DNA from: Microvirga solisilvae
GTDB lineage: Bacteria > Pseudomonadota > Alphaproteobacteria > Rhizobiales > Beijerinckiaceae
Direction of reading: 5' to 3'
DNA length: 64,000 nt
Assembly (NCBI RefSeq): GCF_022808595.1
Contig: NZ_JAKUCN010000007.1
Location: 124,001-188,000, forward strand
A model generated the notes under the pieces. That model was not told where the DNA came from, did not search any database, and saw nothing but the letters and a program-made list of their open reading frames with translations. How positions within the stretch are numbered: position 1 is the stretch's first letter; the number at the start of each line of letters is the position of its first letter. The translations under genes were made by a program, and so were the position numbers. Of the stretch, positions 56,878 through 64,000 are shown one piece after another.

Positions 56878-57639
56878 ATGCAGCAAAGCGTCACAGTCGG
56901 AGAAGGCGCCGATGCGCGCCGGATCGCCGTGCTCCACCGGGATGGCAAGGGACCGCCGGTGGTGTGGATCGGCGGCTTCAAGTCCGACATGCGGGCCACC
57001 AAGGCCACGGCCATCGATTCCTGGGCGGAAGCCCAGGGCCGCGCCTGTCTTCGCTTCGATTATAGTGGGCATGGGGAATCGAGCGGCGATTTCCAGCAAG
57101 GCACCATCTCCCACTGGCTGGAAGAGGCGCTTGCCGTCATAGAGCGTTTCCTGAAGGAGCGCCCGATTCTGGTCGGCTCCTCCATGGGCGGCTGGATCTC
57201 GCTGCTTGCCGCACGCCACCTGATGCAGACCCGCCCTGCCCTCGCACCCGCCGGCATCGTGCTCATCGCACCGGCGACCGACATGACGGAAAAGCTCATG
57301 TGGGGTCGCTTTCCGGAGGATATCCGGCGGGCGGTGGAAGAGACCGGGGTCTATTACCGCCCGTCGGCCTATTCGGAGGATCCCTACCCGATCACCAAAG
57401 TGCTGATCGAGGATGGGCGTCGCCACCTTCTCCTTGGCAAGCCGATCCAGACCGGCTGCCCTGTCCATATCCTTCAGGGCATGGAGGACCCGGACGTACC
57501 GTGGAACCACGCGCTCGAACTTGTGGAGCACCTGCCGGGAGACAGCGTCTCGCTCACGCTGATCAAGGATGGCGATCATCGCCTGTCGCGAGACGAGGAT
57601 ATCGAGCGGTTGATTGGAGCAATCGCGTCAATCGCGTGA
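56878..57639 (+). CDS. Alpha/beta hydrolase (ABHD10/thioesterase-like)
   Basis: 253 residues. The catalytic triad is visible: Ser102 in VGSSMGGW, Asp204 in LQGMEDPDVPW, and His234 in KDGDHRLS. FDYSGHGESSGDF near 60-72 provides the oxyanion-hole strand and turn common to serine aminopeptidase S33-like hydrolases. The closest pattern I know is the ABHD10-like group (mitochondrial thioesterase), frequent in alphaproteobacteria. No signal peptide. Substrate unknown. Convergent with a DUF1150 gene, sharing a hairpin at the junction. Confidence 0.9.
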   Translation: MQQSVTVGEGADARRIAVLHRDGKGPPVVWIGGFKSDMRATKATAIDSWAEAQGRACLRFDYSGHGESSGDFQQGTISHWLEEALAVIERFLKERPILVGSSMGGWISLLAARHLMQTRPALAPAGIVLIAPATDMTEKLMWGRFPEDIRRAVEETGVYYRPSAYSEDPYPITKVLIEDGRRHLLLGKPIQTGCPVHILQGMEDPDVPWNHALELVEHLPGDSVSLTLIKDGDHRLSRDEDIERLIGAIASIA

Positions 57640-57646
57640 GAATGAA

Positions 57647-57670
57647 GGTGAGCCTTAATGCAGGCTCACC
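57647..57670. terminator. Bidirectional hairpin between hydrolase and DUF1150 genes
   Basis: GGTGAGCCT (57647-57655) and AGGCTCACC (57662-57670) form a 9-bp stem around a 6-base loop, 8 bp after the hydrolase stop. It includes the stop codon of the convergent gene. T-runs are weak, so termination is inferred from position. Confidence 0.5.
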
Positions 57671-57921
57671 GTCGTCAGATCATGCGCCCATGCATTAGCC
57701 ACAGCCGTCTCGCGGCTGTCGGTGAGCATAATGGGCTCGCCGCTGGCGGAAAGAAGTGCGAAGAGATTCATGCCCGGCTGGAGCTTGGGAGCCTCCGGAA
57801 ACAGCCGCGCGACTTCGTCGGAACGCAGCGGCTTCACATAAGCCATCTCGCCGAGGCCCAGATTAGCCAGCTCAGCCACATTCAGAGGCCGATCGGCATG
57901 ATGATTGGTGTTATGGTTCAT
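57655..57921 (-). CDS. DUF1150 family small protein
   Basis: 88 residues from the ATG at 57921, with CAGGAGA seven bases upstream; longer starts in this frame would run antisense to hsp20's frame and are rejected. The core NVAELANLGLGEMAYVKPLRSDEV near 14-37 and LFALLSASGEPIMLTDSRETAVANA near 52-76 match DUF1150, an alphaproteobacterial family of unknown function that usually follows an hsp20 gene, as it does here (26 bp apart). Probably part of the same heat-responsive unit. Confidence 0.88.
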   Translation of the reverse strand: MNHNTNHHADRPLNVAELANLGLGEMAYVKPLRSDEVARLFPEAPKLQPGMNLFALLSASGEPIMLTDSRETAVANAWAHDLTTVSLH

Positions 57922-57947
57922 GGCCGTCTCCTGTGCGGATGCTGCCG

Positions 57948-58382
57948 TCAAACCTTGTCCGTGGCGATGATGTTGATCTTGCGGATGATCCGCTCCGGTT
58001 CGGGCCGGATCAGATCGATCGACAACAGGCCATTGGACAGGTCCGCGCCCTGAACCTCCATGCCATCGACAAGGAGAAAGGTACGCTGAAACTGACGGGC
58101 GGCGATGCCGCGATGAAGGAAGTGCCTGGTCTTGTCGTCGGACTGACGCCCCCGGATGACGAGTTGGTTCTCTTCCAGGGTCACCTCGAGCTGGTCCTGG
58201 GTAAAGCCAGCGACAGCCAGGGTGATGCGCAGACGCTCGGGAGCGTGTTCGGTACGAGGCAAACGCTCGATATTGTAGGGCGGATAGCCGTCTCCCGCTG
58301 CTTTCGCGACCCGGTCGAGCGCCTGCTCGATCTCGTCGAAGCCTAACAGAAACGGATGCCCAAAGGGCGACTGACGCGACAT
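57948..58382 (-). CDS. Small heat-shock protein, Hsp20/IbpA family
   Basis: 144-residue ATP-independent chaperone that holds unfolding proteins. The alpha-crystallin domain spans about 38-130: YNIERLPRTEHAPERLRITLAVAGF, then LEVTLEENQLVIRGRQ (class A pattern, ENQLVIRG), and the late RTFLLVDGMEVQGADLSNGLLSIDLIR strand. N-terminal SPFGHPFLLGFDEIEQALDR is typical of rhizobial class A Hsp20. Lies upstream of the DUF1150 gene. A possible RpoH-type promoter lies at 58431-58459. Confidence 0.94.
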   Translation of the reverse strand: MSRQSPFGHPFLLGFDEIEQALDRVAKAAGDGYPPYNIERLPRTEHAPERLRITLAVAGFTQDQLEVTLEENQLVIRGRQSDDKTRHFLHRGIAARQFQRTFLLVDGMEVQGADLSNGLLSIDLIRPEPERIIRKINIIATDKV

Positions 58383-58430
58383 ATTCGAAGCCCAAGGTTA
58401 GAGGCACTTCGGTTGAATGTAAGCCCGCTC

Positions 58431-58459
58431 ATGCGGCACTCACACAGCCTTATCTCAAG
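58431..58459 (-). promoter_or_regulatory. Possible RpoH (heat-shock) promoter upstream of hsp20
   Basis: Minus-strand CTTGAG (58459-58454) is followed after 17 bases by CCGCAT (58436-58431), a partial match to alphaproteobacterial heat-shock promoters (CTTG and a CCxxAT-like -10). The leader to the ATG would be about 45 nt. The -10 match is poor. Confidence 0.25.
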
Positions 58460-58555
58460 GCCGTTGTCAGCAATATGGATATGCTTTCCGAGTGGATCAA
58501 GACCCCCGCCAGAGCGCCCCGGCGGGGATAGAAATCAGAGTAAACGGGCCGCTTC

Positions 58556-59956
58556 TCAGACCTGTCCGCGCCACCAGGCGACCTGCTCGGCCACGCGCAC
58601 AGGCGAGGTGCCACCGAAGCTGGTGCGGGAGCGGACGGAGTTCTCGACGCTCAGCACGTCGAAGATGCCCTTGTGGATCTTGGGCTCGACAGCCTGCATG
58701 ACGTCCAGCGGCAGCTCCTCCAGGGTGCAGCCGCGCTTTTCCGCCTCGGAGACGATGCGGCCCGTGACGTGGTGGGCGTCACGAAAGGGAATGCCGAGAT
58801 CGCGCACGAGCCAGTCGGCGAGATCCGTCGCGGTGGAGAAGCCTGCTCCAGCGACAGCCGCCATGCGCTCGGGCACGGGCTCCAAATCCTCGATCATGCC
58901 GGTCATGGCGGCGAGCACGATCTCGATGCTGTCGGCGGCGTCGAAGACCTGTTCCTTGTCCTCCTGCATGTCCTTGGAATAGGTCAGCGGCAGGCCCTTC
59001 ATCATGGCGAGCACGGCCATCAGCGAGCCGAAGATGCGGCCCGACTTGCCGCGCACCAGTTCCGCCGCATCGGGATTGCGCTTCTGCGGCATCATGCTGG
59101 ACCCGGTAGTCCAACGGTCGGGTAGCTTCACGAAGCCGAACGGCGCCGACATCCAGATGATGATCTCTTCCGCCAGCCGCGACAGATGCACGGCGCAGAT
59201 CGAGGCCGCCGACATGAATTCCAGCAGGCTGTCGCGATCCGACACGGAATCGAGCGAGTTGCGGGTCGGGCCATCGAAGCCCAGCGCCTTCGCCGTCATG
59301 TGCCTGTCGATGGGGAAGGACGTGCCGGCGAGCGCGCCCGCGCCGAGCGGGCATTCGTTCAGGCGCTTGCGGGAATCGCGGATGCGGCTGCGGTCGCGGC
59401 CGAACATTTCCACATAGGCCATGAGATGATGACCGAAGGTCACCGGTTGGGCGCTCTGCAGATGCGTGAAGCCGGGCATCACGGTCGCCACGTTCTTCTC
59501 CGCCTTGTTCAGCAGCGCCTTGATCAGGTTGGTGAGCTGCTCTTCCGTGCGGTCATGGGCATCGCGCATCCAGAGGCGGATATCGACGGCGACCTGATCG
59601 TTGCGGCTGCGGGCCGTATGAAGGCGGGCAGCCGGATCGCCCACAATCTCGCGAAGCCTGCTCTCCACATTCATATGGATGTCTTCGAGCGCCTTGGAAT
59701 AGGTGAAGTTTCCTGTCTCGATCTCGCCCAGCACCCGCTGCAGGCCGTCATGGATCGCGGCCCGGTCGCTCTCCGCGATGATGCCCTGCTTGGCGAGCAT
59801 GGTGCTGTGCGCGATAGAGCCCTGGATGTCCTGAGCGTAAAGGCGCTTGTCGAAATCGATGGAGGCGTTGATCGCTTCCATGAGCGCGCTCGGCGAGGAC
59901 GAGAACCGCCCGCCCCACATGGTGTTGGCACCGGACTTCTTGGCTTCTTCGGACAC
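58556..59956 (-). CDS. argH: Argininosuccinate lyase
   Basis: Splits argininosuccinate into arginine and fumarate, the last step of arginine synthesis. 466 residues, fumarase/aspartase superfamily. The N-terminal MWGGRFSS near 13-20, [15 protein letters not shown] near 116-130, [18 protein letters not shown] near 161-178 (catalytic His), and the superfamily signature [12 protein letters not shown] near 286-297 are intact. No other arg gene lies beside it; argB is at 813-1715. Divergent from a dipeptide-binding protein gene. Confidence 0.97.
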   Translation of the reverse strand: MSEEAKKSGANTMWGGRFSSSPSALMEAINASIDFDKRLYAQDIQGSIAHSTMLAKQGIIAESDRAAIHDGLQRVLGEIETGNFTYSKALEDIHMNVESRLREIVGDPAARLHTARSRNDQVAVDIRLWMRDAHDRTEEQLTNLIKALLNKAEKNVATVMPGFTHLQSAQPVTFGHHLMAYVEMFGRDRSRIRDSRKRLNECPLGAGALAGTSFPIDRHMTAKALGFDGPTRNSLDSVSDRDSLLEFMSAASICAVHLSRLAEEIIIWMSAPFGFVKLPDRWTTGSSMMPQKRNPDAAELVRGKSGRIFGSLMAVLAMMKGLPLTYSKDMQEDKEQVFDAADSIEIVLAAMTGMIEDLEPVPERMAAVAGAGFSTATDLADWLVRDLGIPFRDAHHVTGRIVSEAEKRGCTLEELPLDVMQAVEPKIHKGIFDVLSVENSVRSRTSFGGTSPVRVAEQVAWWRGQV

Positions 59957-60163
59957 TGTGTTTCACCCGAGTTTAAAGGTCTGCCAGCCTTTGCCACAGG
60001 TCCTCTCCCAAGGCAAAGCGCAGCAGGGTTGCACCTGCATTAAGCACATTGTCCAATGTTTGCCAGTTTAAAACCAGTTGATAGACTCGACAGAGCCTGT
60101 GTGATTTGCATTCATACGGTTGGCTTAAACAAAGGCGCATCCAGCGCTAAAGGGAACTGGCCT

Positions 60164-61759
60164 ATGAAGACACTACCGAAATTCCTCCTCTCGGCAGCCA
60201 TGGTCGCCACCATGGCGACCTCGTTCTCTGCCGTTCAGGCAGCGACGCCCCCGGACACGCTCGTCCAGGCCTGGCAGATGGACGACATCATCTCCCTCGA
60301 TCCCGCCGAGATCTTCGAGATGAGCGCCTCCGAGATCAACGGCAACACCTATGAGCGTCTGATCTCCTACGACATCAAGGACGTTTCGAAGATCTCCGGC
60401 CAGGTCGCAGAGTCCTGGACGGTCTCGCCGGACGGCAAGACCTACACCTTCAAGATCAAGCCGAACCGCAAGTTCGCTTCCGGCAACCCGATCACCGCCG
60501 AAGACGTGGTGTATTCGCTGCACCGCGCCGTCATCCTCGACAAGTCGCCGGCGTTCATCCTGGGCCAGTTCGGTCTCGACAAGAACAACGTCAAGGACAA
60601 GGTCAAGCAGACCGGCCCGCTCGAGTTTACGTTCGAGGTGGATAAGGCTTACGCCCCGACCCTGGTTCTGTACTGCCTCGGCAACTCGGTTGCCTCCGTC
60701 GTCGACAAGAAGCTGCTGGTGCAGAACGAGAAGGACGGCGATTTCGGCTATAACTGGCTGAAGACGCACTATGCCGGCTCGGGCCCCTACATCATGCGCG
60801 ACTGGAAGGCGAACGAGGTTCTCGTTCTCGAGCGCAACCCGAACTATGAAAAGAAGACCCCGCTCGCTCGCGTGATCTACCGCCACATCAAGGAAACCGC
60901 GAACCAGCGTCTTCTGCTCGAGAAGGGCGACATCGACGTGGCGCGCAGCCTGAATCCGGAAGAGATCAACGCCGTCTCGAAGAGCTCGGACATCCAGATC
61001 CAGAGCGCTCCGAAGGGCACGGTCTATTATCTCGGCCTGAACCAGAAGAACCCGAACCTGTCGAAGCCTGAAGTTCGCCAAGCCCTCAAGTACCTCGTGG
61101 ATTATTCGGCCATCGCCGACACGATCATGAAGTACAAGGGCGACGTTCATCAGAACTTCCTGCCCAAGGGCTTCCTCGGCGCCGAGACCAACAACCCCTA
61201 CAAGCTCGACGTCGCCAAGGCGAAGGAACTGCTTGCCAAGGCCGGCCTGAAGGACGGTTTCTCGGTGACCATGGACACCCGCTCCACGCCTGAAATCATG
61301 GGCGTCGCCCAGGCCATGCAGAGCACCTTCGCGCAGGCCGGCGTGAAGCTCGAAATCCTGCCGATGGATTCCAAGCAGGCCCTGACCAAGTACCGCGCCC
61401 GCCAGCACGATATCTATATCGGCAACTGGGGCTCGGACTATCAGGACCCGAACTCCAACGCGGACACTTTCGCGGCCAACGACGACAACTCGGACGGCGC
61501 GAAGGCAAAGCCCCTTGCATGGCGCAATGCCTGGGATCCGGGCCCGCTGACCGCCAAGACCCGCGCTGCCGTGATGGAGCGTGACGGCGAGAAGCGCGCT
61601 CAGATGTACAAGGAGCTGCAGAAGTCGGTTTCCGATGACGGCCCGTTCGTGATCTTCCTGCAGCAGACGGAAGTCGCTGCCGTGCGCAAGAACGTGAGCA
61701 ACTTCGTTCTCGGCCCGTCGTTCAGCGACAACGACATCTCGCAGGCGAAGAAGAACTAA
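60164..61759 (+). CDS. Dipeptide/oligopeptide-binding ABC substrate protein (SBP family 5)
   Basis: 531 residues from the ATG at 60164 (AAGGGA upstream); the frame opens at 60056 but the extra 36 residues are not family-like. A Sec signal peptide ends near residue 27 (SAVQA-AT). SBP_bac_5 blocks: LDPAEIFEMSASEINGNTYERL near 46-67, KFASGNPITAEDVVYSLHRAV near 104-124, and GSGPYIMRDWKANEVLVLERNPNY near 205-228. It begins a DppABCD-like operon with two permeases and an ATPase. Peptide, opine or nickel ligand cannot be told apart from sequence. Confidence 0.93.
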   Translation: MKTLPKFLLSAAMVATMATSFSAVQAATPPDTLVQAWQMDDIISLDPAEIFEMSASEINGNTYERLISYDIKDVSKISGQVAESWTVSPDGKTYTFKIKPNRKFASGNPITAEDVVYSLHRAVILDKSPAFILGQFGLDKNNVKDKVKQTGPLEFTFEVDKAYAPTLVLYCLGNSVASVVDKKLLVQNEKDGDFGYNWLKTHYAGSGPYIMRDWKANEVLVLERNPNYEKKTPLARVIYRHIKETANQRLLLEKGDIDVARSLNPEEINAVSKSSDIQIQSAPKGTVYYLGLNQKNPNLSKPEVRQALKYLVDYSAIADTIMKYKGDVHQNFLPKGFLGAETNNPYKLDVAKAKELLAKAGLKDGFSVTMDTRSTPEIMGVAQAMQSTFAQAGVKLEILPMDSKQALTKYRARQHDIYIGNWGSDYQDPNSNADTFAANDDNSDGAKAKPLAWRNAWDPGPLTAKTRAAVMERDGEKRAQMYKELQKSVSDDGPFVIFLQQTEVAAVRKNVSNFVLGPSFSDNDISQAKKN

Positions 61760-61766
61760 ACCTGCA

Positions 61767-62822
61767 ATGGCATCATCGATCGCAAACGGAAGCGGAGGGC
61801 ACGATGCCCTCCGCTTCTACCTTACGAAGACCGCTCAATTCATTCTCGTGCTGGCGACGACCCTTCTCGGGCTTGTTGCCGTCACCTTCTTCATCGGCCG
61901 TGTGGTCCCCATCGATCCTGTGCTCGCCATCGTCGGCGACAGGGCGCCGCCGCAGGTTTATGCCCGCGTGCGCCAGGAAATGGGCCTCGACCTGCCGCTC
62001 ATTCAGCAGTTCTGGATCTATCTGACGAAAGCCGTCGTCGGCGATTTCGGCAATTCGGTTCTCACCACCAACCCGGTGATGACGGACATCAAGAATGCTT
62101 TCCCGGCGACCTTCGAACTGGCAACCCTGGGCACGCTCATCGGCACGCTCATCGGCATCCCGCTCGGCGTTCTCGCCGCGGTGAAGCGCGGCAGCCTGCT
62201 CGACCAGTTCGTGCGCTTCATCGGCCTTGCCGGCTATTCCATTCCGATCTTCTGGCTCGGCCTCATGAGCCTGCTGCTGTTCTACGCCAAGCTCGGCTGG
62301 GTTCCTGGACCGGGTCGCATTGACGTGGCCTATGCCTATCTCTACACGCCCGTCACGAACATCGTGCTGCTCGACACGGCCATGCAGGGCCAGTGGGACG
62401 CGTTTTGGGATGCGGCTTCGCACATCATCCTGCCTGCGTGCCTGCTCGGCTATTTCTCGCTCGCCTATATCAGCCGCATGACGCGCTCCTTCATGCTCAA
62501 TGAGCTGGCGCAGGAATACGTGATCGCAGCGCGCGTGAAGGGCCTGTCGGAAATGCGCGTGATCTGGAAACATGCCCTGCGCAATGCCGCCGTGCCGCTG
62601 GTGACCGTGATCGCGCTTTCCTACGCAAACTTGCTCGAAGGCTCCGTGCTCACCGAGACCGTGTTCGCATGGCCGGGGCTCGGCCAGTACATCACCAATT
62701 CACTGCAGAACGCGGATATGAATGCCGTGCTCGGAGGAACGCTCGTGATCGGCACCGTGTTCGTGCTGCTCAACCTCGTCTCCGATCTGCTCTATCGTCT
62801 GCTCGACCCGAGGACCCGCTGA
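61767..62822 (+). CDS. Dipeptide ABC transporter permease, DppB-like
   Basis: 351 residues. An N-terminal helix (about 17-42, FILVLATTLLGLVAVTFFIGRVVPIDP) precedes the permease core of five helices. The periplasmic VRQEMGLDLPLIQQFWIYL segment near 70-88 and the EAA loop YVIAARVKGLSEMRVIWKHALRNA near 252-275 mark the DppB/OppB family. The stop shares one base with the following ATG (TGATG), so the permeases are translationally coupled. 7 bp after the binding protein. Confidence 0.94.
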   Translation: MASSIANGSGGHDALRFYLTKTAQFILVLATTLLGLVAVTFFIGRVVPIDPVLAIVGDRAPPQVYARVRQEMGLDLPLIQQFWIYLTKAVVGDFGNSVLTTNPVMTDIKNAFPATFELATLGTLIGTLIGIPLGVLAAVKRGSLLDQFVRFIGLAGYSIPIFWLGLMSLLLFYAKLGWVPGPGRIDVAYAYLYTPVTNIVLLDTAMQGQWDAFWDAASHIILPACLLGYFSLAYISRMTRSFMLNELAQEYVIAARVKGLSEMRVIWKHALRNAAVPLVTVIALSYANLLEGSVLTETVFAWPGLGQYITNSLQNADMNAVLGGTLVIGTVFVLLNLVSDLLYRLLDPRTR

Positions 62823-63754
62823 TGGCCGGCTCCCCTGCTCTCTCCCAACCCACCGGCCTGCGGGCATGGCTTCTCTCCGCGGAGCCGCATTCCCGCTGGC
62901 AGGCGCGGCTCGGCCGCGCCTATCTCGGATGGCGCTCCTTCACCAAGAACCACCTTGCCGTTCTTGGTCTCGGAATCGTGCTGCTCCTGCTTTTCGTGGC
63001 TCTGTTCGCCGATTTTCTCGCGCCTTATTCACCGATCGCCGGTGGTGACCTGCGCACGCAGCGTCTTCTGCCGCCGAGCGAGACCTACTGGCTCGGCACG
63101 GACGATCAGGCGCGCGACATCCTCTCGCGCATCATCTATGGCTCGCGCATCACGCTCTTCGTGGTCGTGCTGGTGTCGATCATCGCGACGCCTATCGGCC
63201 TTCTGATCGGCACTGTCTCCGGCTATCTCGGCGGCTGGGTCGATACGGTGCTGATGCGCATCACCGACATCTTCCTCGCCTTCCCGCGCCTCGTTCTCGC
63301 GCTTGCCTTCGTGGCGGCGTTAGGCCCGGGCATCGAGAATGCGGTCATCGCCATCGCGATCACCTCCTGGCCGCCTTATGCCCGCATCGCGCGCGCCGAA
63401 ACGCTGATGATCCGCAACAGCGATTTCATCGCTGCCGTGAAGCTGCAGGGCGCTTCGACGCCGCGCATCATCTTCGGCCATGTGGTGCCGCTCTGCCTCT
63501 CCTCCGTCATCGTGCGCGTGACGCTCGACATGGCGGGCATCATCCTCACCGCGGCGGGCCTCGGCTTCCTCGGTCTCGGTGCGCAGCCGCCGTCACCGGA
63601 ATGGGGCGCCATGGTGGCGACGGGCCGCAACTACCTCATCGATCAATGGTGGGTCGCCGCCATGCCGGGCATCGCCATCTTCGTGGTGAGCTTAGGATTC
63701 AACCTGCTGGGCGACGGCCTGCGTGACGTTCTCGATCCGAAGGCCGCGAAATGA
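62822..63754 (+). CDS. Dipeptide ABC transporter permease, DppC-like
   Basis: 310 residues from the ATG at 62822. An OppC_N-like cytoplasmic segment (GRAYLGWRSFTKNHLAVLGLGIVLL near 28-52) is followed by the DppC hallmark YWLGTDDQARDILSRIIYGSRITL near 90-113. Core permease helices follow, with the EAA loop near DFIAAVKLQGASTPRIIFGHVVP. The stop overlaps the ATPase start by 4 bp. Confidence 0.94.
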   Translation: MAGSPALSQPTGLRAWLLSAEPHSRWQARLGRAYLGWRSFTKNHLAVLGLGIVLLLLFVALFADFLAPYSPIAGGDLRTQRLLPPSETYWLGTDDQARDILSRIIYGSRITLFVVVLVSIIATPIGLLIGTVSGYLGGWVDTVLMRITDIFLAFPRLVLALAFVAALGPGIENAVIAIAITSWPPYARIARAETLMIRNSDFIAAVKLQGASTPRIIFGHVVPLCLSSVIVRVTLDMAGIILTAAGLGFLGLGAQPPSPEWGAMVATGRNYLIDQWWVAAMPGIAIFVVSLGFNLLGDGLRDVLDPKAAK

Positions 63755-64000
63755 TGAAGCCGCTTCTCGAAGTCGAGGACCTTCGCGTCCGTTTCCACCT
63801 GCGCACGGGCACCGTCGAGGCGGTGCGCGGCGTGTCCTTCCAGCTCGGCCGTGAACGGCTCGGCATCGTCGGCGAGTCAGGTTCCGGCAAATCGCAGACG
63901 GGCCGCGCTATCCTCGGCCTCACGCCGCCTCCCGGCGAAGTGACGGCCAAGCACTTGGCCTTCGATGGAATCGATCTACAAACCGCGTCGAAGCGCACGT
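63751..64000 (+). CDS. Dipeptide ABC transporter ATP-binding protein, 5' part only
   Basis: The first 83 codons of an ABC ATPase; the rest lies beyond the window. It starts MMKPLLEVEDLRVRFHLRTG and carries an intact Walker A, GESGSGKS, near residues 41-48. Sequence up to the edge (SFQLGRERLGIVGESG) fits DppD/OppD. The start overlaps the DppC-like stop by 4 bp (ATGA). Whether it is a single or double ATPase cannot be seen. Confidence 0.9.
   Translation, partial: MMKPLLEVEDLRVRFHLRTGTVEAVRGVSFQLGRERLGIVGESGSGKSQTGRAILGLTPPPGEVTAKHLAFDGIDLQTASKRT

Noticed and set aside
58500..58530. GC-rich inverted repeat (CCCCGCC...GGCGGGG) after argH
   Set aside because: It may be the argH terminator, but the T-run is too weak and the loop arrangement is ambiguous, so I did not list it.
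60056..60163. 36-residue upstream extension of the dipeptide-binding protein
   Set aside because: The ATG at 60164 begins a normal Sec signal peptide and has a purine-rich ribosome binding site; an extension would bury the signal.

Overview
The window looks like chromosomal DNA of an alphaproteobacterium, most likely of the order Hyphomicrobiales. Pointers are the high GC content, the gene order ffs-dnaX-ybaB-recR, a DnaX whose zinc module is reduced to one cysteine, a CycM-type membrane cytochrome c, YejABEF-type importer genes, a DUF1150 gene beside Hsp20, and rhizobial-style intergenic palindromes. A Microvirga/Methylobacterium-like genus is my guess from gene content; no 16S gene is present to test it. 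I see no tRNA, rRNA, CRISPR, prophage or transposase. About 90 percent of the window is coding.

Layout. 1-2541: end of a ribosome-biogenesis GTPase gene (engB/yihA), a DUF423 membrane protein, argB and a HAD phosphatase. 2542-4557: an AT-richer islet with a secreted RTX-repeat protein and a ferritin-like YciE protein. 4666-11788: rmuC, def-fmt-GNAT-truA, a membrane protein, and lysine/diaminopimelate genes (dapE, a DUF805 gene, dapD). 11916-13514: a membrane HisKA_2 histidine kinase. 13518-16506: recR, ybaB, dnaX and the 4.5S SRP RNA gene. 16507-17330: a gene-free stretch carrying palindromic repeats. 17331-21704: HIT and NudC genes, then a GNAT-pheA-kdsB operon on the minus strand, then cycM. 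21846-29714: a peptide importer with two tandem solute-binding proteins followed by yejB, yejE and yejF; a palindromic repeat sits inside the operon. 29719-30723: a zinc-type CDF exporter.

30769-48509 is the most interesting block, a nucleoside and pyrimidine catabolic island. Plus strand: deoB, then urc1 (GTP-cyclohydrolase-II-like), urc4 (DUF1688), upp, a DgoK-like sugar-acid kinase, an M17 aminopeptidase, a MarR regulator and an NlpC/P60 hydrolase. Minus strand: a BMP-family binding protein, a nucleoside ABC ATPase, a VOC protein, two permeases, cdd, punA, deoC, deoA and a GhrA-like dehydrogenase. Together these would import nucleosides, deaminate cytidine, phosphorolyse purine and pyrimidine nucleosides, and channel the pentose phosphates to central metabolism. 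Free uracil would go into the little-known URC pathway, defined mainly in yeasts, instead of the reductive or Rut routes.

48665-57921: moeB, an unrecognised lower-GC gene, and the infC-rpmI-rplT-pheS-pheT cluster in which infC appears to start at ATT; then a GT4 glycosyltransferase, an alpha/beta hydrolase and a DUF1150 gene. 57948-64000: hsp20, argH, and the first four genes of a second dipeptide-type ABC importer, cut by the window edge.
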